Origin: Amycolatopsis sp. CA-126428
Lineage (GTDB): Bacteria > Actinomycetota > Actinomycetes > Mycobacteriales > Pseudonocardiaceae
Reading direction: 5' to 3'
DNA length: 64,000 nt
Assembly (NCBI RefSeq): GCF_002904335.1
Contig: NZ_PPHF01000062.1
Location: forward strand, 113,729 to 177,728
A program made the position numbers and the translations under genes. The notes below the pieces were generated by a model, which was not told where the DNA came from, ran no database searches, and saw only the letters and a program-made list of their open reading frames with translations. Positions 42,959-51,115 of the stretch are shown here, piece by piece; the first letter of the stretch is position 1; each line of letters opens with the position of its first letter.

Positions 42959-43170
42959 GTTTGCAGAGTAGAACGCTCTCGTCCGCACCGCATCCGCCTG
43001 GCGAGTGGCTCCGGACACGCCTTTCGTTAATATTCCGTCAAGAACCACGGAATTCCTTTACCGGCACTTTTTCGACACACTCGCCGATTGCCGTACGCCC
43101 GTCGTCGTACGTCGCGGTGCCGCCGCCGGGCCGACGCGGCGACCCCACCGGGGCCGCGACACTCCGGGGT

Positions 43171-44079
43171 ATGAACGCACTGACCCGGATCTGGTCCGAC
43201 GGGCGGCGAGCCGAGCGCGTCGCCTACGCCGTCGGCGCGGCGCTGTTCCTCTGCGGTGTCGTGCACGCTCTCGTGCTCATCGCCACCGGCGGCTCGTGGC
43301 TGGGCCCGCTGTCGATGCGCAAGGCCGTCACGTTCGGCCTGTCGTTCGGGCTGACGCTCGCGTCGGTCGCCTGGGCGACGTCGTTCCTCACCATGCGCCC
43401 CCGGCTGCGCAACGTCCTGCTCGGCGCGTTCACCGCGGCGAGTGTCGCCGAAGTCGCCCTGGTCAGCATGCAGGCGTGGCGCGGGGTGCCGTCGCACTTC
43501 AACTTCGAGACGGCGTTCGACAGCTTCGTCTCGATGACCCTCGCCGCGGGCGGCGGTGTCCTCGTCCTGACCGTCATCGGCTTCACGGCCACCGCGCTCG
43601 TCGAGCCGGGCCCGGCCGCGCCGAGCCTGCGCCTGGCCGTCCGCGCCGGCCTGGCCGTGCTGCTGGTCGCGCTGGCCACCGGCGCGGTGATGATCGGCCG
43701 CGGGGTGGTCGCGGCCCGCGGCGGCGACCCGCAGCTGGCCTACACCACCGCCGGCTCCCTGAAGCCGCTGCACGCGGTCGCCATGCACGCGATCCTGGTG
43801 CTGCCCGCGCTGGCCTGGATCCTCCGCTTCACCGGCCATTCCGAAGCCCACCGGCTGCGCGTCGTCCAGACGGCCGTCGCCGCCGACGCCGTGCTCACCG
43901 CCGTGATCGGCGTCGAGTCGTTCACCGGCATCGACCCGCTGGCCGCCCCACTGCCGCTCATGCTGCTGTCCGCGCTGGCCGCCGCGGTTCTGGCGGGCAC
44001 CGGAATCCACGCGTTGTCCGGCATTGAACCGGCCGTCCGATTCGTACGTGTCCTCAACGGGAAGGCAAGGGGCCGGTGA
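43171..44079 (+). CDS. Polytopic membrane protein of unknown function
   Basis: A 302-residue protein with about eight hydrophobic segments from residue 20 on (AYAVGAALFLCGVVHALVLI; GGGVLVLTVIGFTATALV; LAVLLVALATGAVMIG; and others). The segment SLKPLHAVAMHAILVLPALAWI has two His that could sit in the membrane. ATG at 43171 follows a short GGGGT. It ends 21 bases before the aminotransferase start and may be co-transcribed with it. I do not recognise the family. Confidence 0.7.
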   Translation: MNALTRIWSDGRRAERVAYAVGAALFLCGVVHALVLIATGGSWLGPLSMRKAVTFGLSFGLTLASVAWATSFLTMRPRLRNVLLGAFTAASVAEVALVSMQAWRGVPSHFNFETAFDSFVSMTLAAGGGVLVLTVIGFTATALVEPGPAAPSLRLAVRAGLAVLLVALATGAVMIGRGVVAARGGDPQLAYTTAGSLKPLHAVAMHAILVLPALAWILRFTGHSEAHRLRVVQTAVAADAVLTAVIGVESFTGIDPLAAPLPLMLLSALAAAVLAGTGIHALSGIEPAVRFVRVLNGKARGR

Positions 44080-44100
44080 AACGGCGGACGGAGAACACGC

Positions 44101-45294
44101 GTGCGGCACGGTACAACCCCCCACGGCCTTTTCCAGCAGAACCAGGCCCACAGCCCGTCGTTCTTCTCCGTGGCCAGGGCGATGGGCCGGCACGCGGACG
44201 ACCTCGCGGACTTCTGCATCCCCTGCAACCCGTACTTCCCCACCGACGCGATGTTCGGCGAGCTCGAACGGAACCTCCGCACGATCCTCAAGTTCTACCC
44301 GAGCGACGCGGCCGCGATCACCGCGCAGCTGGCGAGCGTGCTGCGGCTCAACCCGTCGACGATCTCGCCGGCCAACGGCTCGACCGAGCTGATCACCTGG
44401 ATCGACCGGCTGCTGGTCGATTCCAGCGTCGCCGTGCCGATCCCGACGTTCGGCCGCTGGACCGACCAGCCGATGGAGACCGGCAAGCGCGTCGACATGT
44501 TCCTGCTCAAGGAAGCGGACAACTTCGAACTGCGCGTGGACGAGTACATCGAGTTCATCAAGCGCCGCGGCTCCCGCGTCGCGGTGCTGTGCAACCCGAA
44601 CAACCCCGACGGCGGGTACCTGCCGCGCCGCGAGGTGATCCGGTTCATGGACGCGCTCGAGGGCCTCGACCTGGTGGTGATCGACGAGTCGTTCGTCGAT
44701 TTCGTCGAGGTCGAGCGGAACCCGTCGGTCGCCGCCGAAGCCGTCGTGCGGCCGAACGTGATCGTGCTGAAGAGCCTCGGCAAGAACTTCGGGCTGCACG
44801 GGATCCGGTTCGGCTACCAGGTCTCGAACCCGGCGCTGACGCGCAAGCTGTCGGCCGCGCTGCCGAAGTGGAACCTGAACTCCCTCGCCGAGACCGTGAT
44901 CTTCATGCTCGCCGAGCACCGCGCGGAGTACGAGGACAGCCTGAAGAAGCTCGCGCTCGACCGGTTCATGATGCAGTCGCAGCTCGGGCAGTTCCCGGAG
45001 CTGACGGTGTTCCCCTCGCAGGCGAACTTCCTGCTCGTCAAGCTGCCCGCGTCGGTCGACGGCGCCGAGCTGTGCGACTACCTGCTCGCCGAGCACCACC
45101 TGCTGGTGCGCCAGTGCGGCAACAAGATCGGCATGACCAGCCAGTTCATGCGGTTCGGGGTGCGGCCGGACACCGAGGTCGAGCGGCTGGTCGAAGGACT
45201 GCGTGGGGTGGAGCGGCTCGGCGGCGGGCGGCACACGACGCCGGCCATCGAGCTGGTCTCCCACTCCCGCGAGCCGGAACGGTCGATCAGCTGA
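44101..45294 (+). CDS. PLP-dependent aminotransferase, class I/II (HisC/CobD-like)
   Basis: A 397-residue fold-type I PLP enzyme. NPNNPDGGY (cofactor and substrate binding), VVIDESFVDF (Asp to pyridine nitrogen) and the Schiff-base Lys in LKSLGKNFGLHGIRFGY are present. The overall pattern is nearest to histidinol-phosphate aminotransferase and threonine-phosphate decarboxylase (CobD). GTG at 44101 has GGAG about 9 bases upstream. It is followed 11 bases later by a small-molecule kinase, so a two-step conversion of an amino-phosphate or amino-alcohol substrate is possible (inference). Confidence 0.85.
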   Translation: MRHGTTPHGLFQQNQAHSPSFFSVARAMGRHADDLADFCIPCNPYFPTDAMFGELERNLRTILKFYPSDAAAITAQLASVLRLNPSTISPANGSTELITWIDRLLVDSSVAVPIPTFGRWTDQPMETGKRVDMFLLKEADNFELRVDEYIEFIKRRGSRVAVLCNPNNPDGGYLPRREVIRFMDALEGLDLVVIDESFVDFVEVERNPSVAAEAVVRPNVIVLKSLGKNFGLHGIRFGYQVSNPALTRKLSAALPKWNLNSLAETVIFMLAEHRAEYEDSLKKLALDRFMMQSQLGQFPELTVFPSQANFLLVKLPASVDGAELCDYLLAEHHLLVRQCGNKIGMTSQFMRFGVRPDTEVERLVEGLRGVERLGGGRHTTPAIELVSHSREPERSIS

Positions 45295-45305
45295 ACACCT
45301 GGGCG

Positions 45306-46232
45306 ATGGCCGACTTCCAGGCGAATATCCGGCCGTTCGCCGAGCTCGACCGCGCCGGCCGGACGCGACGCCTGCGCCGGCTAGCCGAAGCGGCGTTGAC
45401 GGACTACGCCGTACCGGTGGCCCGCCTGACTCCGCTGGCCCACGGGCAGAACACGGCGTTCCGCGTCGACGGCGCGGACGGCCACCGGTACGTGCTGCGG
45501 GTGCAGCGGCCGGACGGCCCCGGCGTCGCGCAGGTCCGGGCCGAGATGGCCTGGCTGGCCACGCTGCGCCGCGAAACCGGGCTCGTCGTCCCGCAGCCGG
45601 TGCCGACGCGCGCGCGGGACCTGGTCACCGTGGTCGCCGACCCGGCCGTGCCCGAGCCGCGCACCTGCGTGCTCTGCCATTGGGTCGAGGGCCGGTTCGT
45701 CGACGAACGGCTCAGCGCGCCGCAGCTGTATGCGGTGGGCGAGTTCACCGCGCGGCTGCACCTGCACGGTTCGCGGATGAACGGCCTCGACCGCCGCCGC
45801 GTCGACGACCTGACGGAGTTCGGCCGCACGCAGGTGGACGGCTTCTCCGCGACGGTCGTCGAGCGGGCCGTCGCGGCGGCCGGCGGCGACGAACGGATCC
45901 GCAGGGCGGTGGCGCGCGTCCGCGCGGTGCGGGCCGAGCTGGGCTTCGGCTCCGACGTCTTCGGCCTGGTGCACGGCGACCTCCACCAGGAGAACTACCT
46001 GCTGCACCGCGGCCGGGTGCACGCGATCGACTTCGACGACTGCGGGTACGGGCACTACGCCTACGACCTCGCCGTCGCCTGCGCCGCCCTCGCGCACCTG
46101 CCGCACCGCGAAGAGCTGAAGGAGGCGCTCCTGGACGGCTACCGGTCGGTCCGCCCGGCCGCGGCCACGACCGACCCGGGCGTGCTGGCCGCCTTCGCCG
46201 GGCTCCGGCGGGTCCAGCAGCGGCTGCGCTGA
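45306..46232 (+). CDS. APH/homoserine kinase-type phosphotransferase
   Basis: A 308-residue aminoglycoside-phosphotransferase-fold kinase. The catalytic loop HGDLHQENYLL and metal-binding IDFDDCGYG are complete; the N-lobe has HGQNTAFRVDGADGHRYVLRVQ for ATP binding. The family includes antibiotic kinases, homoserine and choline kinases. It is eleven bases after the aminotransferase, so a metabolic substrate is more likely than drug resistance. ATG at 45306. Confidence 0.85.
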   Translation: MADFQANIRPFAELDRAGRTRRLRRLAEAALTDYAVPVARLTPLAHGQNTAFRVDGADGHRYVLRVQRPDGPGVAQVRAEMAWLATLRRETGLVVPQPVPTRARDLVTVVADPAVPEPRTCVLCHWVEGRFVDERLSAPQLYAVGEFTARLHLHGSRMNGLDRRRVDDLTEFGRTQVDGFSATVVERAVAAAGGDERIRRAVARVRAVRAELGFGSDVFGLVHGDLHQENYLLHRGRVHAIDFDDCGYGHYAYDLAVACAALAHLPHREELKEALLDGYRSVRPAAATTDPGVLAAFAGLRRVQQRLR

Positions 46233-46234
46233 TC

Positions 46235-46261
46235 GCTACAAACCGGCGTTACAATTGCTAC
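46235..46261 (+). promoter_or_regulatory. Probable operator of the TetR gene at 46262
   Basis: Between the kinase stop and the TetR ATG: GCTACA (46235-46240) and GTTACAATTGCTAC (46248-46261), a 14-bp sequence that is palindromic at ten positions. The same CTGATCGCTACA and TTGCTACAT words recur before the downstream LLM gene, which suggests one TetR controls both. Confidence 0.5.
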
Positions 46262-46951
46262 ATGGCCGGACGATCGAGCAACGCCACCAGCACCCGCGAC
46301 CGCCTGCTCATGGCCGCCGGCCAGCTCCTGCACGAGGCCGGCGACGGGCCGGTCTCGACGCGGGCGATCTGCGAGCGCGCCGGCGTCCAGGCCCCCACGC
46401 TCTACCACCACTTCGGCAGCAAGCAGGGCCTGCTCGACGCGGTCGTCAACTACGGCTTCACCCAGTACGTCCAGGCTCCGGAGCCGGGCGGGGACCCGGT
46501 GGAGCGGATCCGGGCGGGCTGGGACCGGCACGTCGAGTACGGCCTGGACCACCCCGCGTTCTACGTGCTGCTCTACGGCCAGATCGAGCCGGGCGTGCCG
46601 TGCAACCTCACGTCGAGCGCCGAAGCGATGCTGCTCGAACTCTTCACGCCGCTGGCGCGCGACGGCCGCCTGCGCGTCGAGGCGACGGAGGCCGCGCGGC
46701 AGTTCGCGGCGGCCAACAGCGGCGTCACGCTCAGCCTCATCGCCCAGCCCGAAGACCGCCGCGACCTGGCCATGTCCGCGCAGGTCAGGGAGGCGGTACT
46801 GGCCGGGCTGCTCGCCGACCGCCCCGCCGAAGGCTCGTCCGTGGGCGCCCTCGCTGTCGCTTTGTCGACCGCCATCGAGGACGACGACCGAGCGCTGACC
46901 CCGACCGAACGCCTGATGCTGCAAGAGTGGCTGCACCGCCTGGCGCACTGA
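46262..46951 (+). CDS. TetR-family regulator
   Basis: A 229-residue TetR protein. The N-terminal HTH is clear (TRDRLLMAAGQLLHEAG; VSTRAICERAGVQAPTLYHH; FGSKQGLLDAVV), and the ligand domain follows from residue 65. Its ATG abuts a GTTACAATTGCTAC site and the next gene has related words upstream, so it probably represses itself and the LLM oxidoreductase. The inducer is unknown. Confidence 0.88.
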   Translation: MAGRSSNATSTRDRLLMAAGQLLHEAGDGPVSTRAICERAGVQAPTLYHHFGSKQGLLDAVVNYGFTQYVQAPEPGGDPVERIRAGWDRHVEYGLDHPAFYVLLYGQIEPGVPCNLTSSAEAMLLELFTPLARDGRLRVEATEAARQFAAANSGVTLSLIAQPEDRRDLAMSAQVREAVLAGLLADRPAEGSSVGALAVALSTAIEDDDRALTPTERLMLQEWLHRLAH

Positions 46952-46953
46952 TC

Positions 46954-46970
46954 GCTACATTTGCTACATT
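46954..46970 (+). promoter_or_regulatory. Probable TetR operator upstream of the LLM gene
   Basis: GCTACA-TTT-GCTACA-TT, a 9-base direct repeat in the 26-base gap between the TetR and LLM genes. It shares CTGATCGCTACA and TTGCTACAT with the site before the TetR gene. Confidence 0.4.
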
Positions 46971-46977
46971 ACTCGAT

Positions 46978-47826
46978 ATGACAAATGTACCGGGCAAGTT
47001 CGGCGTGTTCCTGGCCCCGCACCGCGACGACGTGACCCGCAAGGAACAGGCGATCGCGGCGGACGGGCTGGGGTACGGCGCGGTGTGGCTGGGCACCGGC
47101 CGCAACTCGGTCGGCGACCTGGCGCTCGTCGAGGAGATCCTCGCCGCCACCGAGCGGATCACCGTGGCGACGGCGATCGTCAACATGTGGGTCGACGAGC
47201 CGGAGACGCTCGCCGCGTCCTACCACCGGCTCGCGGACCGCTACGGAAAGCGCTTGCTGCTCGGGATCGGCGTCGGCCACCCCGAGTCGGTCACCGAATA
47301 CCGCGGCCCGTACGCCAAGATGGTCGACTACCTCGACCGGCTCGACGCGGCCGGCGTCCCGGCCGAAGCCCGGGTGCTCGCCGCGCTCGGCGACCGCGTG
47401 CTGAAGCTGGCCGCCGAGCGCAGCGCGGGCGCGCACCCGTACCTCGTGCCGGTCACCCACACCCGGCACGCGCGGGCGATCCTGGGCGCGGGCAAGCTGC
47501 TGGCGCCGGAGCACAAGGTGGTCGTGGACGACGACCCGGTGGCCGCGCGCGCCATCGGACGGCCGTACGTCCGGACCCCGTACCTGGGCTTGCGCAACTA
47601 CGTGAACAACCTGCTGCGCCACGGGTACACCGAGGCCGACGTCGCCGGCGGCGGCAGCGACCGCCTGATCGACGACCTGGTCCTGCACGGCACGCCGGAG
47701 ACCATCGCCAAGGGCTTGCTGTCCCATGTGGACGCCGGCGCCGACCACGTGGCCGTGCAGGTGCTCGGCGCGTCCCCCGAGGCGGAGCTGGCGAACCAGC
47801 GGCGGCTCGCGGACGTGCTGCTCTGA
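46978..47826 (+). CDS. LLM-class F420-dependent oxidoreductase
   Basis: A 282-residue luciferase-like monooxygenase fold protein (FLAPHRDDVTRKEQAIAADG; YGAVWLGTGRNSVGDL; ATERITVATAIVNMW; LGIGVGHPESVTEYRG) of the subgroup annotated as F420-dependent. It probably reduces a small organic substrate with F420H2. It is 27 bases after the TetR gene and shares a probable operator. The substrate is unknown. Confidence 0.85.
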   Translation: MTNVPGKFGVFLAPHRDDVTRKEQAIAADGLGYGAVWLGTGRNSVGDLALVEEILAATERITVATAIVNMWVDEPETLAASYHRLADRYGKRLLLGIGVGHPESVTEYRGPYAKMVDYLDRLDAAGVPAEARVLAALGDRVLKLAAERSAGAHPYLVPVTHTRHARAILGAGKLLAPEHKVVVDDDPVAARAIGRPYVRTPYLGLRNYVNNLLRHGYTEADVAGGGSDRLIDDLVLHGTPETIAKGLLSHVDAGADHVAVQVLGASPEAELANQRRLADVLL

Positions 47827-48555
47827 TCAGCCGGGCGCGGGCAGCAGGGCGTTCAGCGCCGCGACGAGCGTGCGTTCCTCGTAGGCGAAGTGACTGTCCA
47901 ATTCGGACTTGAGCCGGTCGAACTCCGCGCGGAGCCGCACCGGATCTGCTTCCTCCTCGACGAGCCGCTCGATTTCCTCCTGCAGCCGGGCCACGACGAC
48001 GTGCTCTTCGTCGAGCTCGGCCAACGTGGGCTTCAGCGCCGGGAACCGCTCGGCCAGCAGGGGGAAGATGTTCGTGGCCTCCCCGGTGTGGTGCCGGCCG
48101 AGAGCCGTGCAGAAGCCGGCGCACCGCGTGCGCAGCTGCCGCGGGACGCCGCAATCCAGCTCGGCCCGCAGTTGCGTCAGCTCACCGCGCAGCCAGTCGT
48201 GCATCTCGACGAGCCAGTCGCCCATGCGGCGCGCGGTGTCGATCCGGTGCAGCTCGACGACGGGCAGGAGCCGGGTCGTTCGCGCCTGGTAGCCCGCGAA
48301 CCCCGGCTCACGCTCGATCACCTCGGCGAACAGCTTGTCGCGGTCCGGCGGGAGGGCCGCCATCGCCTCGAACGTTTCGGCGTCCGTTTCCACGGTGACC
48401 AGCGGGTTGCGCCGGATGTTGTGGTACCAGGCCGGGTGCTTCGGCGCGCCCATCGCCGAAGCGACGACGACCAGCCTGCCGCCGATTTCCAGCGCGCCCA
48501 ACGGAATCCGGTGCTTCCGGCCCGTCCGGGCGCCGGTCGTGGTGAGCATGATCAA
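47827..48555 (-). CDS. Ddn-type deazaflavin oxidoreductase fused to a hemerythrin-like domain
   Basis: A 242-residue two-domain protein. Residues 1-100 are a Ddn-family domain (LTTTGARTGRKHRIPLGALE; GAPKHPAWYHNIRRNPLVTV), which binds F420. From about 110 to the end is a four-helix hemerythrin-like domain with likely iron ligands in GRHHTGEATNIF, DEEHVVV and SHFAYEERT. The Ddn part lacks about 20 N-terminal residues usual for the family; an in-frame stop lies just upstream. TTG at 48555 has AAAGGA nine bases upstream; an ATG two codons later is the alternative. The pair suggests an F420H2 reductase that senses oxygen or nitric oxide. Confidence 0.78.
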   Translation of the reverse strand: MIMLTTTGARTGRKHRIPLGALEIGGRLVVVASAMGAPKHPAWYHNIRRNPLVTVETDAETFEAMAALPPDRDKLFAEVIEREPGFAGYQARTTRLLPVVELHRIDTARRMGDWLVEMHDWLRGELTQLRAELDCGVPRQLRTRCAGFCTALGRHHTGEATNIFPLLAERFPALKPTLAELDEEHVVVARLQEEIERLVEEEADPVRLRAEFDRLKSELDSHFAYEERTLVAALNALLPAPG

Positions 48556-48682
48556 GCTGGGTGGTCCTTTCCGATGACGAATTCACCGGATGCGTGTGCC
48601 GGCCCATCCGGGGCACGATCAGACGGTACCCAATCGGGCCGGCAGACGGCCATCCCTCAACCGCATAGCCCGGTAGCCCCGC

Positions 48683-49531
48683 TCAGCGGGCGGCGTCAGC
48701 GGCTTTCCGCGCAGCGGAGGCGGCCTCGTCGGCTTCGTCGAAGGCCGCTTTCGCCGTCTCGAACTCCGCTGTCGCCCGCTCGGCGCGTTCCTCGGCTTCG
48801 GCCAGGCGCTCACGGAGGTCGTCGACGCGGGCCGTGGCCTGCTCGGCCGCGCGCTCGGTGCGGACCAGGTCGCGCTCGGCCACCGCGCGTTCCTTGTCGC
48901 GTTCGGCGGCTTCCTTGCGCAGGCGCTCGCGTTCGGCGCGGACCCGCTTCCGCTCCTCTTCCTCTTCGCGTTGTTCGCGCTCTTCGCGCCGGTGGTCCCG
49001 TTTCGGCCGGGCCGGTTCGGCCTTGTCCACCAGCTTCTCCGAGCGCTTCCCGGTGACGGGCGGGACGCTCCCGGCGAGGCTGAACCACTGGTCGGTGTCC
49101 TGGTGCGCGACCGACGTCAGCCGCCCGGCGAGCGCCAGCGCGGCGGTGTCCGGCTCGGCCGCGACGGCTTCCAGGGTCGCCTCCACCTCGCGGGTCACCG
49201 TGTCGCTCATCGACGGCAGCTCGTGGAGGATCCGCCGCACCAGCTCGCCGCGGCGCCGGGTCAGCGCGCGCAGCTCGTCGCCGGCCAGGCGCGTGTGCGC
49301 GTCCCGCAGTTCGGCGCCGAGCTCGGCCAGCTCGCGGAGCTGAGCGGAGTCGTCCCCGGCCAGGCCGTTGACGATCGCCGCGGCCGTGGTCGGCTTGCGA
49401 AGCTGCTGGATCCGCTTCGCGAGCTCGGCATCTCCCTCGGCCTTCGCCGCCTTCGCCGCCGCGTTGCGTGCGCTGACGAACTCCGCGAGGTCGCCCCCGT
49501 AGAGTTCGCCGGCCACCGTGTCGAAGTCCAT
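48683..49531 (-). CDS. Coiled-coil protein of unknown function
   Basis: A 282-residue protein. The N-terminal 60 residues have a recurrent actinobacterial pattern (DLAEFVSARNAAAKAAKAEG; ELAKRIQQLRKPTTAAAIVN). About 155-282 are a long, highly charged coiled coil (Glu/Arg/Lys repeats, then ERAERATAEFETAKAAFDEA). No signal peptide or enzyme motif. ATG at 49531. It is divergent from the acyl-CoA synthetase gene 60 bases away. I can place it only in a family of uncharacterised actinobacterial proteins. Confidence 0.75.
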   Translation of the reverse strand: MDFDTVAGELYGGDLAEFVSARNAAAKAAKAEGDAELAKRIQQLRKPTTAAAIVNGLAGDDSAQLRELAELGAELRDAHTRLAGDELRALTRRRGELVRRILHELPSMSDTVTREVEATLEAVAAEPDTAALALAGRLTSVAHQDTDQWFSLAGSVPPVTGKRSEKLVDKAEPARPKRDHRREEREQREEEEERKRVRAERERLRKEAAERDKERAVAERDLVRTERAAEQATARVDDLRERLAEAEERAERATAEFETAKAAFDEADEAASAARKAADAAR

Positions 49532-49591
49532 CGTGGTCCAGCGAACCACATCGGACTGGTGCGGGCATCCAGGAAGGGTCATCATCGGAGG

Positions 49592-51115
49592 ATGTTCTTC
49601 GATCTGGGTGTCCGGGACTTCCTCGACCGCGCGGAAACGGTGTACCCGGACCGCGTCGCGGTGGTCGACGAGCCGGACCAGCCGGCGCCGAGCTGGGGTT
49701 CGCTCACCTACCGCGAGGTGGCGCGCCGGGCCCGCGCGCAGGCCGCCAACCTCGACGCGCTGGGCGTGCCGGCCGGCGGGCGCGTGGCGATGGTGTCGCA
49801 CAACGCCGCGCGGCTGCTCGTGTCGTTCTTCGGCGTGTCCGGCTGGGGCCGGGTCCTGGTGCCGGTGAACTTCCGGCTGGCTCCCGCCGAGGTCAAGTAC
49901 ATAGTGGAGCACTCCGGGGCGGAGGTGCTGATCGTCGACCCGGAGCTGGCGCACCTGCTGGACACGGTGACGGCGAAGCACGTGTTCGTCCTCGGCCGCG
50001 ACGACGACGCCATCTGGGGCGGCGACGGGACGCCCCGGCCCTGGGCCGGCGACGAGTCGGCCACCGCCACCATCAACTACACGTCGGGGACGACCGCCCG
50101 GCCGAAGGGCGTGCAGCTCACCCACCGCAACATCTGGCTGAACGCCGCCGTCTTCGGCCTGCACACGACGTTGAGCGACCACGACGTCCTGCTGCACACC
50201 CTGCCGATGTTCCACTGCAACGGCTGGGGCATGCCGTACGCGGTGACCGGCCTCGGCGGGCGGCACATCGTGCTGCGGAAGGTCGACGGCACCGAAATCC
50301 TGAGGCGCATCGACGAGCACGGCGTGACCATCCTCTGCGCGGCACCCGCGGTGGTCACGGCGGCGTTGGACGGCGCCGCGAGCTGGGACGGCGAGATCCC
50401 CGGCCGCGACCGCGTCCGGATCGTCGTGGCCGGCGCACCGCCGCCGACGCGCACGATCGAGCGGGTCCGGGCGGAGCTGGGCTGGGAGTTCATCCAGATC
50501 TACGGGCTCACCGAGACCGCGCCGCTGCTGACGGTCAACCGGATGCGCAGCGAGTGGGCGGACCTCGACCCGCACGAGCAGGCCCGGCTGCTGGGCCGCG
50601 CGGGAACGCCGGCGCTGGGCGTCCGGATCGCCGTGGACACCGACGGCGAGGTGCTCGCCCAGTCGAACCACAACCTCGACGGCTACTGGGAGAACCCCGA
50701 GGAGACGGCCCGCGTCCAGGAGGGTGGCTGGTTCCACACGGGCGACGGCGGCGCGTTCGAGGACGGCTACCTGACGATCGCCGACCGCAAGAAGGACGTG
50801 ATCATCTCGGGCGGCGAGAACGTGTCGTCGATCGAGGTCGAGGACGCGCTGAACTCGCACCCGGCGATCCGCGAAGCCGCGGTGATCGGCATCCCGGACC
50901 GGAAGTGGGGCGAGCTGGTGACGGCGCTGGTCGTGGTCGACGGGGACGTCACGGCCGAGGAGCTGATCCAGCACTGCCGCGGGTACCTGGCGGGGTACAA
51001 GTGCCCGAAGCGGATCGAGTTCCTGGCGGAGCTACCCCGGACGGCGACGGGCAAGATCCAGAAGTTCAAGCTCCGGGAGCCGTTCTGGCAGGGTCGGTCG
51101 CGGCAGGTCAACTAG
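49592..51115 (+). CDS. Acyl-CoA synthetase (AMP-forming)
   Basis: A 507-residue ANL-superfamily ligase. The P-loop YTSGTTARPKG is at 163-173, YGLTET near 308, GWFHTGDGG near 380, IADRKKDVIISGGENVSSIE near 395 and the C-terminal Lys in PRTATGKIQKFKL. All motifs are intact, unlike the FAAL-like protein at 5907-7097. It resembles fatty-acyl or 4-coumarate-type CoA ligases (SCoA-forming hinge present). ATG at 49592 follows CGGAGG. Its TAG stop overlaps the opposite-strand stop of the epoxide hydrolase. Confidence 0.88.
   Translation: MFFDLGVRDFLDRAETVYPDRVAVVDEPDQPAPSWGSLTYREVARRARAQAANLDALGVPAGGRVAMVSHNAARLLVSFFGVSGWGRVLVPVNFRLAPAEVKYIVEHSGAEVLIVDPELAHLLDTVTAKHVFVLGRDDDAIWGGDGTPRPWAGDESATATINYTSGTTARPKGVQLTHRNIWLNAAVFGLHTTLSDHDVLLHTLPMFHCNGWGMPYAVTGLGGRHIVLRKVDGTEILRRIDEHGVTILCAAPAVVTAALDGAASWDGEIPGRDRVRIVVAGAPPPTRTIERVRAELGWEFIQIYGLTETAPLLTVNRMRSEWADLDPHEQARLLGRAGTPALGVRIAVDTDGEVLAQSNHNLDGYWENPEETARVQEGGWFHTGDGGAFEDGYLTIADRKKDVIISGGENVSSIEVEDALNSHPAIREAAVIGIPDRKWGELVTALVVVDGDVTAEELIQHCRGYLAGYKCPKRIEFLAELPRTATGKIQKFKLREPFWQGRSRQVN

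Noticed and set aside
45306..46232. Reading the APH-fold kinase as an aminoglycoside resistance gene
   Set aside because: The fold is shared with homoserine and choline kinases; tight linkage to an aminotransferase favours metabolism.
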